64,000 bases of DNA from Hyphomicrobiales bacterium (GTDB lineage Bacteria; Pseudomonadota; Alphaproteobacteria; Rhizobiales; JAJFHR01): NCBI GenBank assembly GCA_021775475.1, contig JAJFHS010000050.1, forward strand, positions 62,001 through 126,000. Reading direction: 5' to 3'. The position numbers and the translations under genes are program-made. Shown piece by piece: positions 29,353-39,014 of this stretch. Under the pieces are notes generated by a model. The model was not told the DNA's origin, ran no database searches, and was given only the letters and a program-made list of their open reading frames with translations. The number at the start of each line of letters is the position of its first letter. Position 1 is the first letter of the stretch.

Positions 29353-30270
29353 ATGACCGATACCCTGTCTTTAACGCAAGCCTTTGACCTGTATGAAAAA
29401 GCCCGACGCTTTATGCCGAAGGCTGAGTTTCCGGTCGCCACAGACGAGATTTCGGGCCTGATGGATATCGCTGATCAATTTGATGTGGCCGTTCTTGATT
29501 CATTCGGCGTTCTCAATGTGGGTGAGGGCGCTATCCCCGGTGTTGCTGATACCGTTGAGGCTTTGCGCCAATCAGGCAAACACATCATCGTTTTGACCAA
29601 TGGCGCAACGCTGGATCAACCCGGTGCGGTGGCAAAGGTTCAGGGTTTTGGTTTTGACATCGACAGTGATGATGTCATCTCCAGCCGTTCCGCTCTCAAA
29701 TTCGGACTACAATCTTTCGATCGCCACATGCTCTGGGGTATCACAGCTCCCGCCCACTCCAATTGCCAAACACTCGGCATTGAATTTGAATACCTTGGCG
29801 ATAACCCCGAAACCTACTCGAAGGCTGATGGGTTTATCCTGTTGAGTACCCATGATGCGCAACCTGCGCACCACAGACTTTTGCAGGATGCACTGCTTGC
29901 CAAAATGCGGCCGGTGCTGGTGGGTAATCCTGATCTGGTGGCCCCGCGCGGGAGTTACATGTCAACTGAGCCGGGATATTTTGCCTGGTTGCTGCACGAG
30001 ACAACCGGCGTTGAGCCACAAAATTTCGGCAAACCCCATGCTCAGGTTTTTGAACAGGCAAAACAGCGTATCCAACAGGTTCTGGGTGCGATTGATCCAG
30101 CGCGGGTTTTAATGGTCGGCGACAGCCTGCATACAGATATTATCGGTGGTGCTGCCGCAGGTTTCACCACAGTTCTCACCACTCAGGATGGTTTTTTCGC
30201 CGGTGCCGACCCTCATAAATATTTTGCAGCTTGCGGTATCAGGCCTAACTATATGCTGCCGCGCATATAG
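29353..30270 (+). CDS. HAD superfamily hydrolase, subfamily IIA-like
   Basis: VLDSFGVLNVGEGAIPG (motif I), IIVLTNGA (II), FGKPHAQVFEQA (III), VLMVGDSLHTDIIGGAAAG (IV). Confidence 0.85.
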   Translation: MTDTLSLTQAFDLYEKARRFMPKAEFPVATDEISGLMDIADQFDVAVLDSFGVLNVGEGAIPGVADTVEALRQSGKHIIVLTNGATLDQPGAVAKVQGFGFDIDSDDVISSRSALKFGLQSFDRHMLWGITAPAHSNCQTLGIEFEYLGDNPETYSKADGFILLSTHDAQPAHHRLLQDALLAKMRPVLVGNPDLVAPRGSYMSTEPGYFAWLLHETTGVEPQNFGKPHAQVFEQAKQRIQQVLGAIDPARVLMVGDSLHTDIIGGAAAGFTTVLTTQDGFFAGADPHKYFAACGIRPNYMLPRI

Positions 30271-30274
30271 GAAC

Positions 30275-30949
30275 TCATTCGTCCCCCGGAACGCCATAGG
30301 AAGGCGCCTGGTCAGGTGCAATAGCACGCGTGACATAAGCTTCCATTTCCGGCTCCCAGTCTAGCCAAAGAGCGCTCAGATCACCAATTGGATCATCCGA
30401 TTGATCCACACGCAAATCCGCCAGAGGCCAATCCTGAGTGTCGGCAATCAACATTCCGGCAGAAGATAACGGACCGGCTTCCCCACCGGCTTTTAGCCCG
30501 GCATTCAGGGCTGCAATCAGCCGTGTCCCTAGATGTTCGCTCCCGGTTTCAAGAAAACCGTCAATCATTGCCTCAGGGACTTTGGTTGATTTTAAAAGGT
30601 TTCCGGCAGCAATTGCATGGTCGCTTTGCGCCAGATGATTGATCCCCAAAGTTTCGCTGCCGGAAAATTGCGCAACCTGTCCAAGACGATCGATAATCAG
30701 CAATTGGCGGTAATCTATATTGGCGGCTGTTCGAATAATTTCATCTCTTGCCTGTGACGCGGATTTGCCTCCCGCCATCAAATCAAGCGCCAGAGTGCCC
30801 AGGCGCGGATCGGTGATGTTCTGTGAGGCTACCGCTCCAACCTGAGCGCGCACGAACGCACATCGTGCTGCAACACACAAGCTGGAAGATGAAATCGCAA
30901 CACCAAACTGACCACTACGGGCACATTTTGCCACTATCGAAAATGTCAT
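30275..30949 (-). CDS. DUF1028 domain-containing protein
   Basis: MTFSIVAKCARSGQFGVAISSSSLCVAARCAFVRAQVGAVASQNITDPRLG. Confidence 0.88.
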   Translation of the reverse strand: MTFSIVAKCARSGQFGVAISSSSLCVAARCAFVRAQVGAVASQNITDPRLGTLALDLMAGGKSASQARDEIIRTAANIDYRQLLIIDRLGQVAQFSGSETLGINHLAQSDHAIAAGNLLKSTKVPEAMIDGFLETGSEHLGTRLIAALNAGLKAGGEAGPLSSAGMLIADTQDWPLADLRVDQSDDPIGDLSALWLDWEPEMEAYVTRAIAPDQAPSYGVPGDE

Positions 30950-31073
30950 TCATTGTTCCCCGGTAATACTGTTGACGATGAGATTTGTTGAAACGGGAAA
31001 TATTCTTTTACGCCATTTATCCAACGTGTGAAAGACCGGTGGCCGGTCAATTGTAGCATTGCAGATTTGTTTC

Positions 31074-31541
31074 TTAACTGACAATTATGGTGCCGAGCAT
31101 GCCCGCACCTTCATGCGGGATGCAGAAATAGTGATAGGCACCGGCAACTGTGAAGGTGTGGCGCCAGGACTTGCCACCATTAATACGACCGGAGTTAAAG
31201 GCTTTGGCACCTGGTGGCAGTTTTGAATTGGCCGGGTTCTGCACCAGTGCCGGATCAGCGGTGACGGAATGGGGGTATGATTCGAGATTATGCCATTCCA
31301 CCGTGGTGCCGATTTTGATGGTGATGTTATCGGGAACGAACTGCAGAGCGTTATTCATATCCACTCTGACGGTGTTACCGGAGGCTGGCTCAATCAGTAT
31401 CCCTGTAGTATCATTGCTCATGGCCTGTACCGCCCATGGCGACAGGCTGGCGACAGTGGCGCTGGCCAGCGACAGAACAATCGCCCGCCGTGAGGGCGCA
31501 CGGGCGAGATCTGGTGACTGGATGATTGGTTTTTTGGACAT
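31074..31541 (-). CDS. cupredoxin (plastocyanin/azurin-like), exported
   Basis: N-terminal SRRAIVLSLA (Tat-like), copper ligands H (SYPHSV) and C-x-x-H-x4-M (CIPHEGAGM). Confidence 0.85.
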   Translation of the reverse strand: MSKKPIIQSPDLARAPSRRAIVLSLASATVASLSPWAVQAMSNDTTGILIEPASGNTVRVDMNNALQFVPDNITIKIGTTVEWHNLESYPHSVTADPALVQNPANSKLPPGAKAFNSGRINGGKSWRHTFTVAGAYHYFCIPHEGAGMLGTIIVS

Positions 31542-31657
31542 GGCTCAACTCCTGTGTATCGATTGCGGTAGCTAAGCGGTCGGTCACTTAAATTAACCAG
31601 AAAACCTAAAATGAATTTGGTTTGCGGCAGGAGTGTGGCGTCGCAATTCACCGGCTG

Positions 31658-32584
31658 TTAGCGCAGTTCATCTTGACCGGAGATTATCATCGCCAGTGCC
31701 GCCGCTGTTATTCTGGCTTGCGGCGGGTCGGCGCGCGAAGTCAGCACGATCGGAACTTTTGCGCCCATAACCAGCCCGGCGGCACAGGCACTATTGAAAT
31801 AGACCATCATTTTGAACATCGCATTACCGGTTTCTATATTGGGAACCACGACAATGTCGGCATGTCCGGCAACCGGATGGGTGATGTTCTTGAGGGCGGC
31901 TGCTTGCGGCGATATAGCGTTGTCGAAGGCGAACGGTCCGCCAACAGTGGCCCCGGCAATTTCTGCTTCAGTCCGCTTGACCACTTCGGCCGCTCGCCCG
32001 CTCGACGGCATGGCGTCAAGGACACTTTCGCTTGCCGACAGCATGGCAACCTTTGGGTCATCAAGTCCGAGACCATGGGCGAGTTTTACCGCATTGCGGA
32101 CAATATGGAGCATTGTTTCAACGTCGGGCGCTATATTGATGGCGGCATCCGTAATCAGCAGTGTTTTGTCCGAGCCGGGCATGGTCATGTGAAAAACATG
32201 GCTCAAACGGGTGCCGGTGGTAAGACCAAATTCCTTATTTAAAACAGCTCGCAGCAACGTATCGGTATGTATCTGTCCCTTCATCAAGGACGACACTTCG
32301 CCGTCAAATGCGAGTTTGACGGCTATCTCGGCGCATGCCTTTTCGTCTGCTGCATCGATAATTTGAAAGGTTGAAACACCCACATTGCGGGCGTTGAGCA
32401 AAGCTGTGATTTTATCCCTGCTGCCGATAAGCACAGGCTCTATCAGCCTGGCTTTTTGGCAGGCCAGTGCGCTATCCAGAGCGACTTCATGATCTGCCCC
32501 GGCAATAGCCATGGCGCAAGGTGTCAGGTTTTGAGCTTTTTTCAAAACACTGTCAGGAACTTCAAAGGGCGCGGTGCTCAGCAT
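31658..32584 (-). CDS. phosphate acetyl/butyryl transferase family protein
   Basis: PTA/PTB fold: IEPVLIGSRDKI, GLTTGTRLSHVFHM, DAAINIAPDVETMLHIVRNAVKLAHGLG, ADIVVVPNIETGNAMFKMM. Confidence 0.87.
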   Translation of the reverse strand: MLSTAPFEVPDSVLKKAQNLTPCAMAIAGADHEVALDSALACQKARLIEPVLIGSRDKITALLNARNVGVSTFQIIDAADEKACAEIAVKLAFDGEVSSLMKGQIHTDTLLRAVLNKEFGLTTGTRLSHVFHMTMPGSDKTLLITDAAINIAPDVETMLHIVRNAVKLAHGLGLDDPKVAMLSASESVLDAMPSSGRAAEVVKRTEAEIAGATVGGPFAFDNAISPQAAALKNITHPVAGHADIVVVPNIETGNAMFKMMVYFNSACAAGLVMGAKVPIVLTSRADPPQARITAAALAMIISGQDELR

Positions 32585-32589
32585 TTTTT

Positions 32590-33378
32590 TCAGCTTGTTT
32601 TAGGTGTTCTTTTAAAGCGGGGTTTGATATAGCCGATTTTTCTCGATATATTTTTCGCTGCCCGCACGACTATAGGGGCAAATTCCATTAACGACGCATG
32701 ATCCAGACGTTCGGCTGGACCGGTAATGCCAATTCCGGCACAGACCTCGCGTGTTGCATCCCAGATGGGGGCTGCCACTCCATTTACACCCGTGCGCCAT
32801 TCTCCCATATTTATGGCATAGCCTTTGGTCGAGACCTGCTCCAGCTCTTCCAGGAGTTGTTCTTTGCTGATTGTCGTTGTCGTGGTGTAGGCTTCCAGCC
32901 GTTCGGGCAGGATTTTGTCAAGCGCCTGGGTAGTTTGATGGGCCAGAATTGCCTTGCCGGTTGCCACAGCATGTATAGGAGCGCGTGCGCCCAACTGCGA
33001 GTAGGCCTGGATTGGTAGGCGACTGTCAATTTTACCAATGTAAATGATATCCTGGTGATCAAGGATGGAGAGGTGGATGGTCTCCCTGGATGCCCGCCCG
33101 AGTGAGTGCATGTCGTCGAAGGCCGCTGCGTGAATATTTGTGTGCGATAAGTACGCACTGCCGATTTCCCACATTTTTGGCGTCAGTTCATAAGCCGGAG
33201 ACGTAGCGCATTGCCGAATATATCCAAGGGTTTTTAACGACTGCAACAAGCGGTGCACATTGCTTTTGGTCAGGTTGTTAGAATTGGCAAGCTCGCTGAC
33301 GCCGACGGGACGATCCATTTGCGACATTTTTTCGAGTATGGCCAATCCCTTGGTGAGCGTTTTGTCGATATTTGTCAT
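32590..33378 (-). CDS. IclR family transcriptional regulator
   Basis: LTKGLAILEKMSQMDRPVGVSELANSNNLTKSNVHRLLQSLKTLGYI. Start at MTNIDKTL. Confidence 0.92.
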   Translation of the reverse strand: MTNIDKTLTKGLAILEKMSQMDRPVGVSELANSNNLTKSNVHRLLQSLKTLGYIRQCATSPAYELTPKMWEIGSAYLSHTNIHAAAFDDMHSLGRASRETIHLSILDHQDIIYIGKIDSRLPIQAYSQLGARAPIHAVATGKAILAHQTTQALDKILPERLEAYTTTTTISKEQLLEELEQVSTKGYAINMGEWRTGVNGVAAPIWDATREVCAGIGITGPAERLDHASLMEFAPIVVRAAKNISRKIGYIKPRFKRTPKTS

Positions 33379-33546
33379 TATTATTATTTCCGACGTTTTT
33401 CTGCATTTGTATTGGTATTTAGAACAGCATGCTGAAATATGCAACAACTGCTTGATGTTTTCTATCTCCCGTACTACAGAATTTTAATGTGACTGAAGGT
33501 CGCAACCTTAATGGGATAGGGCGCAAAACAAGAAAAAGAGAGCGCA

Positions 33547-34674
33547 ATGAATTTTGCCGAACATGCCGCCAAACCACTTCTGCGCGAAGTTGGTATTGCC
33601 ACACCAGAGGGACACCTGGCGACAAATCCCGAGCACGCGGCTGAAATCGCGCAAACGCTTGGGCCTTGTGTGGTCAAAGCGCAAGTGCCGACCGGAAAGC
33701 GTGGCAAAGCCGGTGGTATTAAATTGGTCGACGGGGCAGACGCCGCCGCCACCGCTGCTCGCGATATTATAGGTATGGAAATCGCCGGTCACACGGTTGA
33801 TACGGTTTTGATTGAGCAACAGGTCGCGATAAAAGCAGAATATTATGCAGCCGTCCTCACCAATGCCATCAGCAAGGGAGCGTTGATGCTGTTCTCCACC
33901 GAAGGCGGAATGGATATTGAAGAAGTGGCTGCAAATACGCCCGAAAAACTTCTGCAATTGGAAATCGATATAAATCACGGCGCAGCGATTGCCGATGTCC
34001 GGCAAATGTTGTCTTTAGCTGAACTGGGCGAGGCTGAACCGGAAATAGCGCAAACATTGTGCCGTCTCTATGAGGTTTTTACCCGTTACGATGCAGAGCT
34101 GGTTGAAGTTAATCCGCTTGTTGTCACCCGTGATGATCAAATAATCGCACTGGATTGCAAATTTTCAATGGATGACAGCGCCATTGCGCGCCAGCCGGAA
34201 ATCGCAGCCTCGGGGTCTGGGGAAAAACTGAGCCAACTGGAAGTGCGTGGGGTGGAACTTGGCCTCAAGTATATCGAGCTTGATGGCGACGTTGGCATTA
34301 TTGCCAATGGCGCAGGTCTTACCATGACCACCATGGACGTGGTCAGCTTCTATGGTGGCAGGCCGGCAAATTTTCTCGAAATCGGCGGCGATGCCTATAC
34401 CAAAGCCAAACCGGCTTTGGAACTGGTATTGTCTAACCCGTCGGTCAAAAGCCTGGTGGTAAATTTCTGTGGTGCCTTTGCCCGCTGTGATGTGATGACG
34501 CAAGGTATCATTGATGCCTGGCTTGAACTTAAACCCGAAATCCCGGTTTTTTTCTCCATCCATGGCACCGGTGATGTCGAGGCCGTGGCCATGTTGAAAC
34601 AGCGTATGGACATGGAACCCTTTAGCGATATGGACAGCGCCAGCAAGGCCGCAGTGGAGGCAGCAAGGCAATGA
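33547..34674 (+). CDS. ATP-grasp acyl-CoA ligase beta subunit (SucC/MtkA-like)
   Basis: N-terminal ATP-grasp (CVVKAQVPTGKRGKAGGIKLV), VEVNPLVV, GIIANGAGLTMTTMD, ANFLEIGGDA. Confidence 0.88.
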   Translation: MNFAEHAAKPLLREVGIATPEGHLATNPEHAAEIAQTLGPCVVKAQVPTGKRGKAGGIKLVDGADAAATAARDIIGMEIAGHTVDTVLIEQQVAIKAEYYAAVLTNAISKGALMLFSTEGGMDIEEVAANTPEKLLQLEIDINHGAAIADVRQMLSLAELGEAEPEIAQTLCRLYEVFTRYDAELVEVNPLVVTRDDQIIALDCKFSMDDSAIARQPEIAASGSGEKLSQLEVRGVELGLKYIELDGDVGIIANGAGLTMTTMDVVSFYGGRPANFLEIGGDAYTKAKPALELVLSNPSVKSLVVNFCGAFARCDVMTQGIIDAWLELKPEIPVFFSIHGTGDVEAVAMLKQRMDMEPFSDMDSASKAAVEAARQ

Positions 34675-35549
34675 TTATTCGCTCATCCGATAAAGTGCTG
34701 GTTCAGGGAATTACCGGAAGGCAAGGTACGTTCTGGACCGAACGCATGCAGGAATACGGCACCAATGTTGTCGCCGGTGTTAATCCTAAAAAAGCCGGAA
34801 CAATTCATTGCGGTGTGCCGGTAACAGCAAGTGCTGTTGAAGCGATGGAGCAGGTGGGATTTGATTATTCGGTTCTCTTTATCCCGCCGATGCTGGTCAA
34901 GGGTGCTGCCCTTGATGCGATTGAAGCTGGTGCTAAAGGCGTATGCATTTTAACCGAGCATATTCCGGTGCGCGACGTCATGTACATTATGTCGGCAGCC
35001 AAAGAGCGCGGTGTCCAGATTCTCGGCCCCAACACCGCTGGCTGCGTCACACCTGACGAAGGTTTTTTGGGCTTTATGCCCGCGTTTAACAGCAAGATTT
35101 TCAAAAAAGGCCACATAGGTATTTTGTCGCGCAGCGGCAGTCTTGGCACCCTGTTCTGCCTCAATGTGGTTTCCGCCGGGTTTGGTCAATCTGCCTTCAT
35201 CGGTATTGGTGGTGATCCCATCATCGGTACCACCGCCCGCGATGCATTGATGGCGCTGGATCAGTTGCCGCAAACCAAAGCCATCGTCATGGTGGGGGAA
35301 ATCGGTGGAACCATGGAGGAAGAAGCAGCCCAATATGCCGCCTCCATGGCGAAGCCGGTCATCGCCTTTATTGCTGGCGGCGCTGCACCGGCAGGCAAAA
35401 AAATGGGTCACGCCGGAGCCATCGTCGTCGGCAACAAAGGTACATACAAATCAAAACGCGATGCCCTCGAAGCCGCAGGCGTTAGCGTGCTCGACACACC
35501 GGCAGGGGCGGTGGATGTTTTGCGCGAGCGCCTGGACGGTATTGCCTGA
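34671..35549 (+). CDS. acyl-CoA ligase alpha subunit (SucD/MtkB-like)
   Basis: [58 protein letters not shown] active-site His. Confidence 0.9.
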   Translation: MIIRSSDKVLVQGITGRQGTFWTERMQEYGTNVVAGVNPKKAGTIHCGVPVTASAVEAMEQVGFDYSVLFIPPMLVKGAALDAIEAGAKGVCILTEHIPVRDVMYIMSAAKERGVQILGPNTAGCVTPDEGFLGFMPAFNSKIFKKGHIGILSRSGSLGTLFCLNVVSAGFGQSAFIGIGGDPIIGTTARDALMALDQLPQTKAIVMVGEIGGTMEEEAAQYAASMAKPVIAFIAGGAAPAGKKMGHAGAIVVGNKGTYKSKRDALEAAGVSVLDTPAGAVDVLRERLDGIA

Positions 35550-35566
35550 CGACGGGAGTTATTCCC

Positions 35567-36583
35567 TCATCTTTGCAATAGTCCCGGATTACTGGCCAGA
35601 TCCATGATATATTTCGTCGAAAATTCGCAGGAATACGGCCCCTCTACATAGGGTCCAATGGCGTAGGGGTCGAAACCTATGACAGCGCCTTTTTTGGTGA
35701 AGCGCCACTTGGACATATCCAAAACATGTGATTTTACCGCGCCGGGATAGGATTGTTCCAAATCGACGCGGGCATCTTCGATGCTACTGTCAAATCTCCC
35801 CGCTTTGGTTTCAACAATCATGTCGCTGCATTTAGAAATCAGGGATTTTATTGACGTATCAGAAAACAAGTCTCCGGTTTTCATTGGCCTGCCGGTTTGC
35901 AGATTGATGTTTATGGATCGCGACCAGCTGTTGGGATGGGCACCGTCGGAATAGTCATAAGTTGTGGCGGTGGCGGAGATCATTCGGGCAGTCAGTCGGC
36001 TTACTCTCAAATCGGTCTCCCGCTCCCACGAACCAATCGTTTGATCGTCGGTTGTTTCTCCCCAGGGTGCTTCGGCAATTGCTCTGTCAATCGCGCGGTT
36101 AAAGGCAGACCGGCCCGCGGATTGATCTGTGGTGTCGGAATAAGCGAATTTCAAACCGGAAAACCTGATAAAATAGGAGTTTTCCCCACCTGGCTGCCAC
36201 CTGAAAACAGGCACCATGGCAGGTTGATAGCTGGAAATTTCAGCAAGTGTCGCAGCCCGGTTCCGGGTTTCATCAAGTAGGCAGTTTGGCTCTGCCTGAC
36301 ACAGGAAATCACGATATTTCAACCAGTTTCGCTGGCTGGTTTTTAAAAGTGCAACAGACCTTTGCACCAAATTGTCCCTGAAGGTGAAATAGGCTCTTTC
36401 CATGGCAGCATCCACCTGTTTTACTTTCGGGGTGGCGCAAATCGCCAGTTCTGTTTTCGTTGCCGCCTTGTTGCAGGGAAAGGCCAGAGCGGGAAGGGGG
36501 AGCGTAACGTAAACGGCAGGTAAAATTCCCAATAAATTTACCAGAACAATTCCCAGAGGAATGTTTGGGTTAAAAAGTTTCAT
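35567..36583 (-). CDS. exported protein with LprI-like N-terminal and DUF3298/RsiV-like C-terminal domains
   Basis: FPCNKAATKTELAICATPKVKQVDAAMERAYF...RNWLKYRDFLC (LprI) and YDYSDGAHPNSWSRSININLQTGRPMKTGDLF (DUF3298). Start at MKLFNPNIPLG. Confidence 0.8.
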   Translation of the reverse strand: MKLFNPNIPLGIVLVNLLGILPAVYVTLPLPALAFPCNKAATKTELAICATPKVKQVDAAMERAYFTFRDNLVQRSVALLKTSQRNWLKYRDFLCQAEPNCLLDETRNRAATLAEISSYQPAMVPVFRWQPGGENSYFIRFSGLKFAYSDTTDQSAGRSAFNRAIDRAIAEAPWGETTDDQTIGSWERETDLRVSRLTARMISATATTYDYSDGAHPNSWSRSININLQTGRPMKTGDLFSDTSIKSLISKCSDMIVETKAGRFDSSIEDARVDLEQSYPGAVKSHVLDMSKWRFTKKGAVIGFDPYAIGPYVEGPYSCEFSTKYIMDLASNPGLLQR

Positions 36584-36732
36584 ATGAATTTCCCTTTCGT
36601 GCATACTGTTTCTTATCGGTTTTGCCATGCTTTCGAATTTTTTGTAAGTGCAGCGCAAAGTCGAGACTTTCAGTAGTGATGAAACCACTGATACGATAAT
36701 CGAATTCAGGGGCTGTCGATAGATTAACAAGG

Positions 36733-37827
36733 ATGAAGAATATGAGCTCTCAAGCCAAAATACGTACAAGTGATGGACGCGGTAAATTGTTCGACAGCAT
36801 TTTGGATACTGTGGGCGATACGCCCTGTGTCCGGATCAACAATCTCGCACCCGAAGGAGTGAGGCTTTACGTCAAGGCGGAATTTTTTAATCCCGCAGGT
36901 TCGGTAAAGGACCGTCTTGCCCTCAACATCATCGAAGAAGGCGAGCGCAATGGCAGCCTCAAACCGGGCCAGACCGTGGTTGAAGCAACCAGCGGCAACA
37001 CCGGCATTGGTCTGGCAATGGTGTGTGCGCAAAAGGGTTATCCGCTGGTGGTCACCATGGCTGACAGTTTTTCGATTGAGCGGCGCAAGTTGATGCGGAT
37101 ACTGGGCGCTAAAGTGGTGTTGACACCACGGGCGCAAAAGGGCTTTGGCATGTATCAAAAAGCAGTTGAACTGGCTGAGGCCAACGGCTGGTTTCTCGCC
37201 AGTCAGTTTGAAACCGCCGCCAATGCCGATATTCATGAAAGCACAACGGGGCCTGAGATTATCGCCGATTTTGCTGGCGACCGTCTGGATTATTTTGTTA
37301 CCGGGTTTGGCACCGGCGGTACCGTAACCGGTGTTGCCAGGGTTTTGCGCAAAGAACGACCCGAAACAAAAATCATCCTGTGCGAGCCTGCGAATGCGCA
37401 ACTCATTGGCAGTGGCAATGAGCAGGAGCGCAATGACAGAGGTGCACCGGCAAGCAGTCATTCAGCCTTTGAACCTCACCCCATACAAGGCTGGAGCCCG
37501 GATTTTATTCCGCTGGTTTTGCAGGAAACCCTTGATAACAACAACTATGATGAACTGATACCGATTGCCGGTGGCGAAGGTGTTGAATGGGCACAGAAGC
37601 TTGCTCGCAACGAAGGTATCCTGACCGGGATTTCCGGTGGCGCAACATTTGCGGTGGCGATGAAAATTGCTGAAAAAGCCGAACCGGGTTCGGTCATTCT
37701 GTGCATGTTGCCCGATACCGGTGAACGCTATATGACCACACCTTTGTTCGAGACAATTGCCGAAGACATGGATGATGAAGAAGTGGCTTTGTCGAAATCA
37801 ACCCCGGGCTACCAGATGGACGGCTAG
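36733..37827 (+). CDS. PLP-dependent cysteine synthase family protein
   Basis: FFNPAGSVKDRLALNII PLP lysine motif, EATSGNTGIGLAMVCA, GTGGTVTGVARVLR, ISGGATFAVAMK. Confidence 0.9.
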   Translation: MKNMSSQAKIRTSDGRGKLFDSILDTVGDTPCVRINNLAPEGVRLYVKAEFFNPAGSVKDRLALNIIEEGERNGSLKPGQTVVEATSGNTGIGLAMVCAQKGYPLVVTMADSFSIERRKLMRILGAKVVLTPRAQKGFGMYQKAVELAEANGWFLASQFETAANADIHESTTGPEIIADFAGDRLDYFVTGFGTGGTVTGVARVLRKERPETKIILCEPANAQLIGSGNEQERNDRGAPASSHSAFEPHPIQGWSPDFIPLVLQETLDNNNYDELIPIAGGEGVEWAQKLARNEGILTGISGGATFAVAMKIAEKAEPGSVILCMLPDTGERYMTTPLFETIAEDMDDEEVALSKSTPGYQMDG

Positions 37828-37854
37828 AGCGTTTCGCTTTTGTATAGATTCACA

Positions 37855-37909
37855 CCCCCCTCTCTTCGTCATCCTCGGGTCAAGCCCGAGGATGACGAAG
37901 AGAGGGGGG
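37855..37909. repeat. perfect 25-bp hairpin (short form of the CATCCTCGGG..CCCGAGGATG palindrome family; copy A)
   Basis: CCCCCCTCTCTTCGTCATCCTCGGG - TCAAG - CCCGAGGATGACGAAGAGAGGGGGG. Confidence 0.9.
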
Positions 37910-37932
37910 CATTAAATGCGAAACGTATTAAA

Positions 37933-38202
37933 TCAATCGTCATCACTATCATCAGCTGTGGGCAGATTTATAACCCGTCCTGTGTCTTTTTCGGGATCAA
38001 TTTTAAAGCCTTTGCGTACCTCAACATTACGCAAAATGACATTGAGTGCGGTTGAATCAAACGGGTCGGGTGATTGCGGATCGGTGTATTTGGCCTTGAT
38101 CGAGTGCAACATTTCAAGCTCGTTTGGCATCAGCGTATCTTCGATTTTATCAAGCTCCGAGAGCAAAACCCTGAGTTGAGCATAGGCGGTCATATCAAAC
38201 AT
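37933..38202 (-). CDS. small conserved-looking hypothetical protein
   Basis: 89-aa acidic ORF (MFDMTAYAQLRVLLSELDKIEDTLMPNELEMLHSIKAKYTD), intergenic and co-directional with flanking minus-strand genes. Confidence 0.55.
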   Translation of the reverse strand: MFDMTAYAQLRVLLSELDKIEDTLMPNELEMLHSIKAKYTDPQSPDPFDSTALNVILRNVEVRKGFKIDPEKDTGRVINLPTADDSDDD

Positions 38203-38247
38203 GATGATCGTCTTTCAAATTTTGAAGATTGAAACCATCATAGCAGT

Positions 38248-39006
38248 TTAAAACACAGCGCGGCGTAATAAATTGAGGCCGATGATAATCAGGAATAACA
38301 GGATTGCGGTGCGAAAGACTTTTTGCCCGATAAACTGGCGTACATAAGCACCGATGTAAAAGCCCGCTACAGCTGGCAATGTGGCAGCAGCAGAAATCCT
38401 CCAGGTGTCTTCATTGAGGATATCATAGGCGATATATGCCAGTATCATTGGCACTGAGGCGCACAGCCAGATTAATCCGATACTGCGGATCATTTCATCC
38501 TTGTCGAGCTTGAGCGCAACCAGATACATGGTGATTGGCGGGCCCCAGATTGTCGAGATGCCACCGAGAAAACCGCCCAGCGCACCGGCAAAAAACCCCG
38601 CCGGTTTTTCGTAATCACGTGACAATCGAAATTCCGGCTGCAACAAGCTGATAGTGCTGAAGACAACCACGGTGACACCTATAAGACCATAGACAAAGCG
38701 CGGATCAAAATCTGTCACCAGACGCGCACTTATCAAAATCCCTGCGACCAGAGGCACAATAACCGGCCAGAAGCGTTTGGCGGGGACAGCTGGGTTTCCC
38801 GCCTGAAGTGTTTGCGTCAGATTGGTGATAATCAACGGTATGGCCATATAGCCAAGCACCACCGGTACCGGTAAAACAGAAGATAAAACGCCGAATGAAA
38901 TGATCGGCAACGCAATGCCGATGATGCCCTTGATCAGGCCACCAAAAAAGAAGGTAGCGCCAACCAGTGCCGCAATCTGCCAGGAGATGCCAAACACCGC
39001 TTCCAT
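38248..39006 (-). CDS. sulfite exporter TauE/SafE family protein
   Basis: TM protein: FFFGGLIKGIIGIALPIISFGVLSSVLP, GFFAGALGGFLGGISTIWGPPITMYLVAL. Confidence 0.88.
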   Translation of the reverse strand: MEAVFGISWQIAALVGATFFFGGLIKGIIGIALPIISFGVLSSVLPVPVVLGYMAIPLIITNLTQTLQAGNPAVPAKRFWPVIVPLVAGILISARLVTDFDPRFVYGLIGVTVVVFSTISLLQPEFRLSRDYEKPAGFFAGALGGFLGGISTIWGPPITMYLVALKLDKDEMIRSIGLIWLCASVPMILAYIAYDILNEDTWRISAAATLPAVAGFYIGAYVRQFIGQKVFRTAILLFLIIIGLNLLRRAVF

Positions 39007-39014
39007 AGATCAAC

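Noticed and set aside
31622-32242. 206-aa plus ORF antisense to the Pta-like gene
   Set aside because: Frame is a mirror of a well-supported coding sequence; Cys/His/Arg-rich composition typical of antisense ORFs.
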